DNA of 64,000 nucleotides from Rhizobium aethiopicum (GCF_900094625.1 NZ_FMAJ01000006.1:327166-391165), one strand, 5' to 3'. Positions 1 through 10,907 are shown, counted from the stretch's first letter. Program-made: numbers and translations. The notes: a model not told the origin generated them from the letters alone.

Positions 1-1
1 C

Positions 2-370
2 GGCTGGGCAGCGCTGCGTCGAAGCGATGACGAACTGTCCCGGTTGCTGAGGCTTTGCGATAAGATGGAGCAGGAGGAAAATACCGAGGCCTGGGTGCGG
101 CTGGATTCGGAGTTTCATGGGCTCATCGCGGAGGCATCGAAGAACGCCGTCTTCCGCGATATCGTCGACGAGGTTCGCGAGGCGATGGCGCAGCAATCCG
201 GGCTGCTGACGGTCTTGGGGCCGCGGCGTCAGGAGTCGAACGACGAGCATCGCGCGATTGTCGAAGCGATCCGTGCAGGCTCGGAGATCGAAGCCCGGGC
301 CGCGATGGAGGTTCATCTCCGAAAGGTCGAGACGGCGGTCAATCGCATCCTCGGCGCCAAAGTGCGTTAA
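2..370 (+). CDS. ansR: GntR-family regulator, FCD domain (5' truncated), probable AnsR
   Basis: The reading frame is open to the window edge, so only the C-terminal ligand-binding part (about 122 residues) is present and the DNA-binding domain lies outside. The visible sequence is an FCD effector domain of the FadR subfamily: an all-helical segment with the metal-site pattern DSEFHGLIAEAS, then DEHRAIVEAI and a late MEVHL histidine. It lies 228 bp upstream of the permease, asparaginase and aspartase genes on the same strand. The R. etli ans operon is known to contain a regulator, ansR, beside ansP, ansA and ansB, so this is very probably the asparagine-responsive regulator. The symbol rests on gene context, since the HTH cannot be seen. 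Confidence 0.75.
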   Translation, partial: GWAALRRSDDELSRLLRLCDKMEQEENTEAWVRLDSEFHGLIAEASKNAVFRDIVDEVREAMAQQSGLLTVLGPRRQESNDEHRAIVEAIRAGSEIEARAAMEVHLRKVETAVNRILGAKVR

Positions 371-471
371 GCAGCCGCGAACGCTTCCTCCAACACCATG
401 TGTCCTGGCATCGGCAGCTGCCTGATCGGCGAACCGGCGTTCATATATGCACACTATCGAACGAAATACCC

Positions 472-501
472 TTGACCGTGGCGCGGATCCTCAGCTATTC
501 C
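472..501 (+). promoter_or_regulatory. Candidate promoter of ansPAB
   Basis: TTGACC (472-477) is followed after 18 bp by TATTCC (496-501), a fair match to a rhizobial housekeeping promoter. It lies in the 228-bp gap before the permease. A partly symmetric GTCAGAC motif (about 510-516) just downstream could be an operator, but it does not fit the FadR consensus exactly. Confidence 0.35.
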
Positions 502-598
502 ACAAACCTGTCAGACCGCATAGCAGATTAACACCTTGTTGATCTACTGCGCGGAGGGGCGGCCGGGGAGGCTGCCGAACCCAGGATAGGGAGGAGAT

Positions 599-2068
599 AT
601 GACAGTCATGGAATCCACCAGAACCGAGGCCGATGGCCAAATTTTCGCCGAGGAGGATCTCGGCTACAAAAAGGCGCTGAAGCCGCGTCAGATCCAGATG
701 ATCGCCATCGGCGGCGCCATCGGCACCGGGCTGTTTCTTGGCGCGGGCGGACGGCTTGCCGCCGCCGGCCCGGCGCTCGTGTTGGTCTATGCCCTGTGCG
801 GCTTTTTCGCATTCCTCGTGCTGAGAGCTCTCGGCGAACTGATCGTGCATCGCCCGACCTCGGGTTCCTTCGTCTCCTATGCCCGCGAATTTTACGGCGA
901 AAAGCTCGCCTTCGCGGTGGGCTGGCTGTACTGGCTGACCTGGGCGATGACAGCCGTCGCCGATGTCACCGCAGTGGCTCTCTACATGAATTTCTTCAAG
1001 GCATACATTCCATGGATCGCCATGATCGATCAGTGGGTATTCGCACTGACGGCGCTGGTCCTCGTTCTCGCCATGAACCTCCTGTCGGTGAAGGTCTTCG
1101 GCGAACTGGAATTCTGGTTCAGCCTCGTCAAGGTTCTCGCTCTCGTCGTCTTCCTGATCGTCGGCATATACTTCGTCGTCACCGGCACACCGATCGACGG
1201 CCATGTTCCGGGGCTGAATACGATCACCGACTTCGGCGGTATGTTTCCGAGCGGGATCTTGCCGGCGCTGGTCGTGATACAGGGCGTGGTTTTCGCCTAT
1301 GCCTCGATCGAGCTGATCGGCACCGCCGCAGGCGAAACCGAAAATGCCCGCAAGGTCATGCCCCGCGCGATCCGGACGGTCGTGCTGCGCCTGGTGGTCT
1401 TCTATGTCGGCTCGGTTCTGCTGCTATCGCTGCTGCTGCCCTATACCTCCTATAAGGGCGGCGAAAGCCCGTTCGTGACCTTCTTCGGCAAGATCGGCGT
1501 TGAAGGCGCCGACGTCGTCATGAACCTCGTCGTGCTGACCGCCGTCCTGTCGTCCCTCAATGCAGGCCTTTATTCGACCGGCCGCATCCTGCATTCCATG
1601 GCGATTTCGGGTTCCGCGCCGGCAGCGCTGGCGAAGATGAACAGCTCAGGCGTGCCCTATGGCGGCATTGCGGTGACGGCTGTCGTGACCGCCTTCGGCG
1701 TCGTGCTGAACGCCGTCGTTCCGGCAGCAGCCTTCGAGATCGGCTTGAATGTCGCCGCGCTCGGCATCATTGCGGCGTGGGGCGTCATCGTCCTGTGCCA
1801 GCTCAAGCTGTGGCACCTGTCACGTCAGGGCAAGCTGGCGCGGCCGGAATTCCGGATGTTCGGCGCTCCCTATACCGGCGTACTGACGCTCGGCTTCCTG
1901 GTGGTCGTCGTCATCCTGATGGCCCTCGATTATCCTGTCGGCACCTACACGGTCGCGTCTCTGCTGCTGATCATTCCGGCGCTGGTCGTCGGCTGGCTTC
2001 TGATGCGGGAGCGCATCCACATGATCGCGGCCGAACAAGGCGATGATCGCGATTTCGATCTGGCCTGA
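599..2068 (+). CDS. ansP: Amino-acid permease, probable L-asparagine permease AnsP
   Basis: This is a 489-residue APC-superfamily transporter with about 12 hydrophobic segments. The N-terminus carries the amino-acid-permease signature around residues 30-55 ([20 protein letters not shown]), which in the family forms the broken first helix that holds the substrate amino and carboxyl groups. The start is fixed by a GGGAGGAG ribosome site just before ATG 599. It is followed at 66 bp by the asparaginase gene, so its job is most likely proton-coupled uptake of asparagine (possibly also aspartate) across the inner membrane to feed AnsA and AnsB. Specificity is inferred from the operon; the fold is clear. 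Confidence 0.88.
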   Translation: MTVMESTRTEADGQIFAEEDLGYKKALKPRQIQMIAIGGAIGTGLFLGAGGRLAAAGPALVLVYALCGFFAFLVLRALGELIVHRPTSGSFVSYAREFYGEKLAFAVGWLYWLTWAMTAVADVTAVALYMNFFKAYIPWIAMIDQWVFALTALVLVLAMNLLSVKVFGELEFWFSLVKVLALVVFLIVGIYFVVTGTPIDGHVPGLNTITDFGGMFPSGILPALVVIQGVVFAYASIELIGTAAGETENARKVMPRAIRTVVLRLVVFYVGSVLLLSLLLPYTSYKGGESPFVTFFGKIGVEGADVVMNLVVLTAVLSSLNAGLYSTGRILHSMAISGSAPAALAKMNSSGVPYGGIAVTAVVTAFGVVLNAVVPAAAFEIGLNVAALGIIAAWGVIVLCQLKLWHLSRQGKLARPEFRMFGAPYTGVLTLGFLVVVVILMALDYPVGTYTVASLLLIIPALVVGWLLMRERIHMIAAEQGDDRDFDLA

Positions 2069-2134
2069 CCCGCGCGACAGCAGGGCTTGCCCCGGCGGGC
2101 CGAAAGCCGCCGGGGCGCATCAATGGAGAGAGAA

Positions 2135-3238
2135 ATGATCCCGAGTGAGGATTACGTCGTCACCGATCGTGGCGGAATCGTCGAGAACCGTCACCGCGTC
2201 CATGCGGCGGTCGTCGATGCAGAAGGCAGGCTGCTTTACGCGCTGGGAAACCCGATGCGCCAGACGCTTGCCCGGTCTGCGGCCAAGCCGGCTCAGGCGC
2301 TCGCCATCCTGGAGGCGAGTGGTCTTGCTCGTTACTCATTCGATGAGGCGGATCTTGCGCTGATGTGCGCTTCCCACAGCAGCGAAGAGCGCCATATCGC
2401 GCGGACGCGGGCCATGCTGTCGAAAATCAAGGCCGAAGAGGCCGATCTTCGTTGCGGCGGCCATCCTTCCCTATCGGAGACGGTGAACCGCGCCTGGATC
2501 AAGCAGGATTATGCGCCGACGGCGGTCTGCAGCAACTGTTCGGGAAAGCACGTCGGAATGATTGCCGGCGCCCAAGCCATCGGAGCGGGTGTGGAAGGCT
2601 ATCACCTGCCGGATCATCCGATGCAGTTGATCGTGAAGCGTACAGTCGCCGAACTGTGCGATCTTGATCCGCGGGACGTGGAATGGGGGGTCGACGGATG
2701 CAATCTGCCAACGCCCGCCTTTCCATTGGATCGATTGGCGCGCATCTATGCCAAGCTTGCTTCGGCAGCAGATGGAGTCGAAGGGCGTGAAGAGTCGTCG
2801 CCGCGTGGCGCAGCGCTCGCTCGCATTTTCCAGGCGATGGCCCGCCACCCCGAACTGGTCGCGGGTGAGGGGCGTTACTGCACGGTGCTGATGCGCGTGT
2901 TCAACGGCGCGCTGATCGGCAAGCTCGGCGCCGATGCCAGCTATGCAATTGGTGTGCGCGCCTCGCATGACACCAGGCGATTGGGAGCGGATGGGGCGCT
3001 CGGCATTTCGGTCAAGATCGAGGACGGCAACATCGAAATCCTCTACGCGGTTGTGACGGAAATCCTCGAGCGGCTCGGCATCGGTTCGCCGGAACTCCGC
3101 GGAGAGCTTGCAGCGTTCCATCATCCCAAGCGCGTGAACACCATGGGTGTCTCGACCGGCGGCTTGTCCTTTCCGTTCCAGCTGCGCGGATCCGAGCCGG
3201 AGGGGGAGTATTCCCGTCCTGCAGCTTTGGTACAATGA
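2135..3238 (+). CDS. ansA: L-asparaginase, ReAV-type (class 3)
   Basis: The enzyme hydrolyses L-asparagine to aspartate and ammonia in the cytoplasm. I chose ATG 2135 because a GGAGAGAG ribosome site precedes it and because the protein is then 367 residues with the family's key residues at the published ReAV numbers. Ser48 and Lys51 lie in RSAAK, Ser80 in CASHSS, Lys263 in IGKLGAD, and the zinc ligands Cys135, Lys138 and Cys189 in CSNCSGKH and DGCN. This family (PF06089) is unrelated to E. coli AnsA/AnsB and resembles serine beta-lactamase-like folds. An upstream in-frame start at 2087 would add 16 residues and has no good ribosome site. It sits between the permease and aspartase genes. Confidence 0.93.
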   Translation: MIPSEDYVVTDRGGIVENRHRVHAAVVDAEGRLLYALGNPMRQTLARSAAKPAQALAILEASGLARYSFDEADLALMCASHSSEERHIARTRAMLSKIKAEEADLRCGGHPSLSETVNRAWIKQDYAPTAVCSNCSGKHVGMIAGAQAIGAGVEGYHLPDHPMQLIVKRTVAELCDLDPRDVEWGVDGCNLPTPAFPLDRLARIYAKLASAADGVEGREESSPRGAALARIFQAMARHPELVAGEGRYCTVLMRVFNGALIGKLGADASYAIGVRASHDTRRLGADGALGISVKIEDGNIEILYAVVTEILERLGIGSPELRGELAAFHHPKRVNTMGVSTGGLSFPFQLRGSEPEGEYSRPAALVQ

Positions 3239-3246
3239 CGCTTGAC

Positions 3247-3268
3247 GACGCGGCAATTCTGCCGCGTC
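3247..3268 (+). repeat. Intercistronic stem-loop ansA-ansB
   Basis: GACGCGGCA and TGCCGCGTC form a perfect 9-bp stem with an ATTC tetraloop, 9 bp after the ansA stop and 70 bp before the ansB start. No T-run follows, so it is more likely an mRNA-stabilising or attenuating hairpin inside the operon than a full terminator. Confidence 0.6.
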
Positions 3269-3338
3269 TGAACCGATCATCTTTTCCGGCCTGCCGCCGC
3301 AGTTCAGGTCCGCAGCGCCGCTTCTCGAAAGTTCAGCC

Positions 3339-4766
<1,428 letters not shown>

Positions 4767-4812
4767 AGGCGTGCGGCTCACGTTGCTTCCGGGCGACACT
4801 CTCTGGAGCTGA

Positions 4813-5742
4813 TCACGCCGCCTTTGCTTGCGGCTTGGCAGCCTTGACGTGGGTTACGCTGCGCCGGCCGTCGATGCTGACGGGAACATCGCCGTCAACC
4901 GTGGCGCGGCGCACGACGCGGTGCTGGTCGCCATAATCGTTGACGGCATAATGCTGGGTGGCGCGATTGTCCCAGATCGCGACATCCCCGGCTCTCCAGC
5001 GCCAGCGCACGGTATTTTCCGGGGCGGTGACGTAGGACTGGAACACCTCGTAGAGTTTTACGGAGTCGCTCTTCGACAGGCCGACAAGGCGCTGAACGAA
5101 GTTGCCGAGCAGCAGCGTTCTTTCGCCGGTTTCCGGATGGACACGCACGACCGGATGCTCGGTCTCGTAGATGGTCGAGGTGAAAACTTCCTCGAAAAAC
5201 TTCTTCTCTTCGGCGGTGGCGCGAGGGCGCACGGCGGCATAGTCATAGGCGTTGCTGTGAATGGCCCACAAATTGTCAGCCAGCAGTTTGAGCGGCGCCG
5301 GCAGGCTTTCATATGCGGCATGGGTATTGGCCCAGATCGTGTCACCGCCGGCCGCCGGAATGACGACGCCGCGAAGGACGGAGAATTTAGGATAGGCATC
5401 GACGAAGGTGACGTCGGTGTGCCACTGGTCGGCTCTGCCGCCGCCGCGGCTGGAATCGAGATTGAGGATGGAAGCTGTGCCGGCGACCGGACCCTGAGTC
5501 GGATGCGGCACGAGATCGCCGAGGCGGCGTGCGAAGGCCTCCTGTTCGGAATCGTCAAGATGTTCCTGATCGCGGAAGAAGATGACCTTGTGTTTCAGCA
5601 GAAGCTGGTTGATGGCCGCCACCGTTGCATCCGAAAGATCTCCGCCAAGGCGGATACCCTTGATTTCGGCTCCGACACGGCCGGTCAGCGGGACGACATC
5701 GGACTCGGGAATGATCAGATTGACGAGAACCGGATTGCTCAT
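4813..5742 (-). CDS. TauD/TfdA-family Fe(II)/2-oxoglutarate dioxygenase
   Basis: The 309-residue protein has the family iron facial triad: His108 and Asp110 in QWHTDVTF, and His264 in [11 protein letters not shown]. Arg279 is the likely 2-oxoglutarate anchor. Family members oxidise taurine, alkyl sulfates, or related sulfonates and acids, releasing sulfite, sulfate or an aldehyde. TauD is the nearest recognisable member, but the substrate cannot be read from sequence. No tau ABC transporter is adjacent, which argues against simple taurine use. The start has an AGGAG site 7 bp upstream. It is divergent from an AhpD-like gene across 292 bp that holds a perfect inverted repeat, and convergent with ansB. 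Confidence 0.85.
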   Translation of the reverse strand: MSNPVLVNLIIPESDVVPLTGRVGAEIKGIRLGGDLSDATVAAINQLLLKHKVIFFRDQEHLDDSEQEAFARRLGDLVPHPTQGPVAGTASILNLDSSRGGGRADQWHTDVTFVDAYPKFSVLRGVVIPAAGGDTIWANTHAAYESLPAPLKLLADNLWAIHSNAYDYAAVRPRATAEEKKFFEEVFTSTIYETEHPVVRVHPETGERTLLLGNFVQRLVGLSKSDSVKLYEVFQSYVTAPENTVRWRWRAGDVAIWDNRATQHYAVNDYGDQHRVVRRATVDGDVPVSIDGRRSVTHVKAAKPQAKAA

Positions 5743-5868
5743 GGAAATCTCCTGTTGAAATTGGACGAGGTCGGCAGGTCACTGCGCCCGAAGAAGGATT
5801 CATCGAGCGTTCGAAATCTCATCGCTGAAAGTCGACAGGGCTATGGAACCGTATAACCTATAAAATCT

Positions 5869-5896
5869 GTAGACAATAATTTCTAATTTTGTCTAC
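5869..5896. promoter_or_regulatory. Inverted-repeat operator candidate
   Basis: GTAGACAA and TTGTCTAC are perfect 8-bp inverted arms separated by 12 AT-rich bases. It is the only strong dyad in the gap between the divergent dioxygenase and AhpD-like genes, 127 bp from one start and 139 bp from the other. This suits a dimeric regulator controlling both; no regulator gene is adjacent. Confidence 0.5.
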
Positions 5897-6034
5897 GTTC
5901 CTGAAACAGCCGTCTTCAATTTCATCGCCGGGAGAGAGGCTGGCGGCCATTGTCATTTCTTCGTATGTTCCGCGGTCAGCGCGGAATCGCCGCAAAATCA
6001 TGAGGCCAGATCGGCGCCCGGAAAGGAACTTTCG

Positions 6035-6442
6035 ATGGCAACAGTCAAACTCCTGTCGGATGAAGAGGCCGCAGCCATTCCAGCCGTGAAAGCCGTGTTC
6101 GATGACATCAGGGCGACACGCAAGACCGAGTTCATCAACAATTTCTGGCGTGCTCTCGCAAACGATCCCGCAAATCTCAAGCGGGTATGGGATACGCTCA
6201 AGTCGGTGATGATGGTCGACGGCGCCATCGATCCGTTGACGCGGGAGATGATCTACATCGCCGTGTCGACGGCCAATGCCTGCCAGTACTGCATTCAATC
6301 CCACACTGCAGCCGCCCGGGCGCGCGGCATGACCGATGCCCAACATGGCGAACTGCTAACGATCATCGGGCTTGCCGCGCAGACAAATCATCTTGCTCTC
6401 GCCATGCAGGTTCCCACAGATCCGGAATTCGAGGTGCGATAG
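6035..6442 (+). CDS. AhpD-like carboxymuconolactone decarboxylase family protein
   Basis: The 135-residue, mainly helical protein carries the CMD/AhpD signature around residues 84-94, CQYCIQSHTAAA, with the redox-active CxxC pair and downstream histidine used by AhpD-type peroxidase partners. It probably acts as a small cytoplasmic disulfide reductase or peroxidase, or as a hydroperoxide-detoxifying partner of the divergent dioxygenase. True gamma-carboxymuconolactone decarboxylases usually lack this cysteine pair. The ATG is preceded by AAGGAAC. It is monocistronic, followed by about 130 bp of noncoding DNA before the end of the opposite-strand GH32 gene. Confidence 0.8.
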   Translation: MATVKLLSDEEAAAIPAVKAVFDDIRATRKTEFINNFWRALANDPANLKRVWDTLKSVMMVDGAIDPLTREMIYIAVSTANACQYCIQSHTAAARARGMTDAQHGELLTIIGLAAQTNHLALAMQVPTDPEFEVR

Positions 6443-6576
6443 GAAACGACGTCTCGGATCAAGCACATGCGACCAGTCCCGTCCGCAGTCTCCCGCATCA
6501 TCAAATGCGGGGAGTGTCATATCCAACTTTGCTTAACTTCGCGGCTACCTGTTAGAGCGACTTCAGCACGATGCGA

Positions 6577-8235
6577 TTACTCCCCTAAAACGCTCAGATG
6601 TGCCTTTGATAGAATAACAAGATTGTCCGGTCTGACGTTGAGATAGTTGCGCCGTGTGCCGCAGACGGCTCCTCCGTCAGCAAAAATCTCTAAGATTCCC
6701 TTGTCGTGGATGACTCTCAGATCCGTCGCATCGGCAATGGCCGCGGAGTAACGGATCGATCCGTCGTCTTGTGGCAGCTGCACGGAGATGCTTTGATCTT
6801 CCACCAGGATGGAAAATGACAATCGTCCGGCTTCGGTCGCGGTGATCCTTGTTCCGTCGAGTATCCCGTTCAGTCGGATATCGACGGACGCTTCGTCCAG
6901 AACATATCTGCCGGGCTCTGCGGAAGACAGAGGCGTACGAGTGAGGGCCTCCTCCACTTCGTCAGCGGGTCTCATACAGATCCTGTTGCGCGCATCCAGC
7001 GATAGCTGGCGGGGTAAGGACAACTCGCCGGAATACGGCGATCCGGCAGGCTTGCGGAACTCCCAATTGAAGAGCCACGCGAAGGCAATCTGCCTGCCAC
7101 CCGTCGCGAAGCTCTGCATCGCATAAAAGTCGCTGCCGAAATCGAGGAGTTGCAGCGCGTCGGAGTCCGGAATGAAGCGATCATCGACGAAACTTCCGAC
7201 GAGCCCATAGAGCAGGTTGTGTCGCCCGCTGTCAGGATCACAGTGTCCGACAAGTCCCATGATCAGCACCCATTTGCCTTGGATCGGAAAAAAGTCAGGG
7301 CATTCAACTGCCCTGGCGCCCTGCTCGCGGAAGAAGGGCGGTGCCCGGTACAGCGGTCCCAGGTATTCCCACTCAAGCAGATCCTCCGAACCGTAAAGCA
7401 AGACTGCCGGGTCGCCGTGAATAGAAGCGCCGAGCACCATGCGATAAGCGCCGGAGGCTTCATCCCACCACACCTTTGGATCGCGGAAATCGTGCTCAAT
7501 TCCTTCGGGGCGCTGCTCGAGCACGGTCGAGATGCTTTCCGCCTTGATCATCCGCCGGTCAGGCCGGGCGATCTTCTGTATTTCTCGATAGCCTTTGAAA
7601 AGGTCATAGGCGGGCAGGCGTTCCGTATAGAAGAACATCAGGCTGCCATCCCTGTCCTGAAATGCGTTGCCGGAGAATGCGCCTCCGGTTGCACCGAGAC
7701 GCCAGAGGTTCTGCTCCGGATGGAGGAAAACCGGCATGTGTGTCCAGGTGAACAGGTCAGGGCTGGTAGCATGTCCCCAGTGCATTGGCCCCCAGTCGCC
7801 GCCGCATGGATGGAATTGATAAAACAGGTGCCAGCAGTCGCCGATCCTGCAGAGACCCACGGGATCGTTCATCCAGTTGCGACAAGGAGAAAAATGAATT
7901 CGCGGCCGCTGAGGATCGCTTCGCAGCCATGTGCCAATTTCCTTTCCTGCGCGAATTAGAATTTCAACCGTGTCGAATTCCCATAGCTTTATGCCGGCCT
8001 CCGCAACGGTTGCCGGATTGTAGGAGTAGGCCCAAAGGAATGCTTCCGGCCGGTCCCATTCAACGACAACGCTGCCGGCCTCGCGGTGGTGATAGGAATA
8101 GTATGATGGATGAGCTTCGAAAGCGGGTACATGCCAGAGGGTCTCACCACCTCGTGAAATGGTGACGGCCCCAGGGCCGGTTGCCCAGAATTCCAGACGC
8201 TCGCCCGAAGCAAAAGAGACAGTCGCTTTAGCCAT
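6577..8235 (-). CDS. GH32 beta-fructosidase (levanase/inulinase/sucrose-hydrolase type)
   Basis: This 552-residue glycoside hydrolase family 32 enzyme has all three catalytic blocks of the five-bladed propeller: WMNDP with nucleophile Asp124, FRDP with transition-state Asp252, and ECPD with acid/base Glu311. A roughly 100-residue beta-rich extension precedes the catalytic domain, and a C-terminal beta-sandwich follows (residues about 430-552). There is no signal peptide, so it should act in the cytoplasm on imported fructosides such as sucrose, inulobiose or short fructans, releasing fructose. It is the last gene of the GH91/ABC operon, 99 bp after GH91. ATG 8235 is chosen over an in-frame TTG at 8247; neither has a clear ribosome site. 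Confidence 0.9.
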   Translation of the reverse strand: MAKATVSFASGERLEFWATGPGAVTISRGGETLWHVPAFEAHPSYYSYHHREAGSVVVEWDRPEAFLWAYSYNPATVAEAGIKLWEFDTVEILIRAGKEIGTWLRSDPQRPRIHFSPCRNWMNDPVGLCRIGDCWHLFYQFHPCGGDWGPMHWGHATSPDLFTWTHMPVFLHPEQNLWRLGATGGAFSGNAFQDRDGSLMFFYTERLPAYDLFKGYREIQKIARPDRRMIKAESISTVLEQRPEGIEHDFRDPKVWWDEASGAYRMVLGASIHGDPAVLLYGSEDLLEWEYLGPLYRAPPFFREQGARAVECPDFFPIQGKWVLIMGLVGHCDPDSGRHNLLYGLVGSFVDDRFIPDSDALQLLDFGSDFYAMQSFATGGRQIAFAWLFNWEFRKPAGSPYSGELSLPRQLSLDARNRICMRPADEVEEALTRTPLSSAEPGRYVLDEASVDIRLNGILDGTRITATEAGRLSFSILVEDQSISVQLPQDDGSIRYSAAIADATDLRVIHDKGILEIFADGGAVCGTRRNYLNVRPDNLVILSKAHLSVLGE

Positions 8236-8334
8236 TTGGAGACGCAATCTGAGTGAAGAACGGCCGGTCCGAAGACTGGCTCAAATTATACCCGGGAGGA
8301 GGAATTTCGGTCCCATGACGGCGGAAAAAGCCTT

Positions 8335-9696
8335 CTATTGCCCAGGAACCGGGGTGCCCCTGAATGCATTTACCATTCGGTCCATCACCACTTGTTCGAC
8401 GTTTCCGCAGTCCAGGACCGTATTCCCGACGGAGTTCCTTTGCACCAGCACTGTCGTTACGTCGAGCAATGTCGAATTCCCGATTGAAAGCAAAGCGCTC
8501 ACCTGTGTGGAAAAACAGGCACTGTTTGGCGCATCGCTCCGGTCATTTTGAGGTATTCCGGTGGTGGCCACAATGTGGTTGTTGGCTATGTAGTTTCCAC
8601 TGCCGGAAACTACATTGATTATGACGGGTTTTGCTGCGGGGGGCCTGATATATTGAGTGTCTATGGTTTCCGAAATATGGTTCGCGATCAGCGAATTGTT
8701 GCTGCCGTCAATCTGCAATAGCCCAAACAGATCATCCAAGCCATTGTCGTAATTCTGCATCGGCGCCCATGGCTCGCGATCTCGCAGAAAGTGATTTGAG
8801 GAGACCAAATTCTCGCAGCAGTTAGCAGCAAAAACCAACATTCCGGGATAGAAGGAATGGAACCTATTTCCCGTGACCGAGGAACGCACCACGCCGGAGA
8901 AATAGACACTGCTCGCTCCTCGAGGAAATACGTTGTTCGAGGAAACCAGAATGCCGGCATAATTCTCAGCGTAAATTGAGTGTCCTCTATATCCGGCGCC
9001 GACAAAATTATTTGCAATTCTTGAGGCCTGCCCCATACCTTTCAGTTCGATACAGTTGCCGCACTCTGCGATGAAATTGTTATCTATCGCGAGCGCATCT
9101 GCATCATGAACAGTAACTCCATGCTCCAAGTAGATAAGGCCCATTCCGGTTATTCGGAATGAGTCATTGGCGCTGCCGACGTAGATTCCCGTTTTGCCAT
9201 TCCTGTATGTGTTTTCTGCGTCGTTTGGCCCCGAACCATCATCAATGAAGTGCAGGCCATCGATGCAAAAGTCAGCAAATTCCACAGAGCTTATACGAGG
9301 ATTTCCGCCGCGCTTGACATAAAACGCGGCACCAGCAGCCTCACCGTCTGCGGCCTCTGGAGAAGTGTCCACAAGTATACGACTTCCGCCCGGCCACACC
9401 TCGTGCCAGTGGGCCAACTCGCTTGCGGGTGTGTTGAAACGGATGCTCGACGACGTAAAACCATGCCCAGAGCCAACGATTTTTAGATAGCTCACGTCTA
9501 TAACGACCTGAGTGACAAGACGATAATCGCCTGGCGGTATATAGATAACCGATCCAGGTTTTCCGCCGTCATTTGCATCGACAGCCGCTTGCCTGTTTTT
9601 AATATCCGCAATGATGTTATTGATGACGGCGCCAATATCCTCGCGAGGATTGCCTGATGGATACCTCGTGACGTCATAACAATTTTCGCTGAGCAT
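8335..9696 (-). CDS. GH91 inulin fructotransferase-family protein (DFA-forming or DFA-hydrolysing)
   Basis: The 453-residue right-handed beta-helix protein matches inulin fructotransferases (difructose-anhydride forming) across its length, with recognisable blocks DIGAVINNIIADIK, IYIPPGDY, GSGHGFTSSSIRFNT, WPGGSRI and LHSFYPGM-like repeats. The family's catalytic pair, Asp233 and Glu244 in the Arthrobacter/Bacillus enzymes, corresponds to Asp200 (HDADAL) and Glu211 (FIAECG), with the same 11-residue spacing. Known inulin fructotransferases are secreted, but here there is no signal peptide. The product may therefore act inside the cell, perhaps opening difructose anhydride III to inulobiose as reported for DFA-IIIases of the same family. 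GAGGAG lies 7 bp before the ATG. It lies between the ABC ATPase and GH32 genes. Confidence 0.88.
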   Translation of the reverse strand: MLSENCYDVTRYPSGNPREDIGAVINNIIADIKNRQAAVDANDGGKPGSVIYIPPGDYRLVTQVVIDVSYLKIVGSGHGFTSSSIRFNTPASELAHWHEVWPGGSRILVDTSPEAADGEAAGAAFYVKRGGNPRISSVEFADFCIDGLHFIDDGSGPNDAENTYRNGKTGIYVGSANDSFRITGMGLIYLEHGVTVHDADALAIDNNFIAECGNCIELKGMGQASRIANNFVGAGYRGHSIYAENYAGILVSSNNVFPRGASSVYFSGVVRSSVTGNRFHSFYPGMLVFAANCCENLVSSNHFLRDREPWAPMQNYDNGLDDLFGLLQIDGSNNSLIANHISETIDTQYIRPPAAKPVIINVVSGSGNYIANNHIVATTGIPQNDRSDAPNSACFSTQVSALLSIGNSTLLDVTTVLVQRNSVGNTVLDCGNVEQVVMDRMVNAFRGTPVPGQ

Positions 9697-9751
9697 TTGT
9701 TATTTCTCCTCGGACAGCGAGGGTTGATCTTGTGTTCTTTTGGCTGTGCCA

Positions 9752-10894
9752 TCACCAGATGCTGGTGCGGGTGCCCGGGTCAAAGAAGTGAAGTTCCTCG
9801 GCATCGACAGCTATGCGCGCGATGTCACCTGCTCGAACCGTGCTCTTTGGGGAAAAACGGGCTACAGCAGCTTTTTCGTCGCCGATATCGGCGATGGCGT
9901 CCGGGTCGCCCGCATCGACCCAAGGTGCATCGATATTCAGATGCACCATGGATTCAGAACCTAGCGCCTCAACAAGAATGACCGGGGCCGATATCTCGGC
10001 GGGAGAAGGCCGGATTGCAGCGTCGTTCATGTGCTCGGGCCGGATACCGAGGAGAATTTGACGGTTAGACGCACCGTTCAGCGAGGGACGGCATTCGAAA
10101 ACCCTTTCAGGAATTTCGAAACTGTTGCTGCCCAGGGTCACCGTCCTTCCATTCAGAACGGCCTCGTACAAGTTCATCGAGGGCGATCCGATAAAAGCCG
10201 CAACAAAGACGTTGTCAGGGCGGCTGTACAGGTTTTGCGGTGTGTCGACTTGCTGCAGCACACCGCCCTTCATGACAGCGACACGGTCCCCCATCGTCAT
10301 TGCCTCGACCTGATCGTGAGTGACGTAGATGGTGGTGACGTTTAGTTTTCTCTGGAGGCTGGCAATCTCGGCGCGCATCTGCACACGCAGTTTTGCATCG
10401 AGATTAGATAGCGGTTCATCCATCAGGAAGGCGGACGGCTGGCGGACGATCGCCCGCCCCATGGCGACGCGCTGCCGCTGGCCACCGGAGAGCAGCGCCG
10501 GTTTGCGGTCGAGCAGAGCCTCCAGTTCGAGGATGCGCGCGGCCTCATCCACCCGCCTGGCAATGTCGGATTTTGGCAACCCCGCCATCAGCAGTGGAAA
10601 GGCGATGTTTTCGCGCACGGTCTTGTGCGGGTACAGCGCGTAAGATTGAAAGACCATCGCGATGTCGCGATCCTTGGGATCGACATTGTTGACGACCCTG
10701 TCCCCGATCCTGAGTTCGCCGCTCGAAACGCTCTCAAGGCCGGCGATCATCCGAAGCGCCGTCGATTTCCCACATCCCGAGGGACCGACAAATACCATGA
10801 ACTCACCATCCCTGATGTTGAAATTCAGGTCGTGTAGCGCATGAAAGCTGTTGCCGTAGATCTTGTTGACGTTGCGTAGTTCTATACCGGCCAT
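9752..10894 (-). CDS. ABC transporter ATP-binding protein, MalK/UgpC type
   Basis: This 380-residue ATPase powers carbohydrate import. It has Walker [10 protein letters not shown] (about residue 38), Q-loop FQSYALYP, signature LSGGQRQR, Walker [15 protein letters not shown] and H-loop YVTHDQ, followed by the C-terminal OB-like regulatory domain of the CUT1 group (LGIRPEH near residue 290). It is in the same minus-strand operon as two permeases and a binding protein upstream and GH91/GH32 downstream. Carrying its own ATPase suggests a dedicated fructo-oligosaccharide or difructose-anhydride importer. GGGAGG precedes the ATG. Confidence 0.95.
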   Translation of the reverse strand: MAGIELRNVNKIYGNSFHALHDLNFNIRDGEFMVFVGPSGCGKSTALRMIAGLESVSSGELRIGDRVVNNVDPKDRDIAMVFQSYALYPHKTVRENIAFPLLMAGLPKSDIARRVDEAARILELEALLDRKPALLSGGQRQRVAMGRAIVRQPSAFLMDEPLSNLDAKLRVQMRAEIASLQRKLNVTTIYVTHDQVEAMTMGDRVAVMKGGVLQQVDTPQNLYSRPDNVFVAAFIGSPSMNLYEAVLNGRTVTLGSNSFEIPERVFECRPSLNGASNRQILLGIRPEHMNDAAIRPSPAEISAPVILVEALGSESMVHLNIDAPWVDAGDPDAIADIGDEKAAVARFSPKSTVRAGDIARIAVDAEELHFFDPGTRTSIW

Positions 10895-10907
10895 ATCTTA
10901 GCCTCCC

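Noticed and set aside
6552..6572. TAGAGCGACTTCAGCACGATG near the GH32 end as another palindromic element
   Set aside because: Only one end resembles the TAGAGC elements. No matching inverted end was found nearby.
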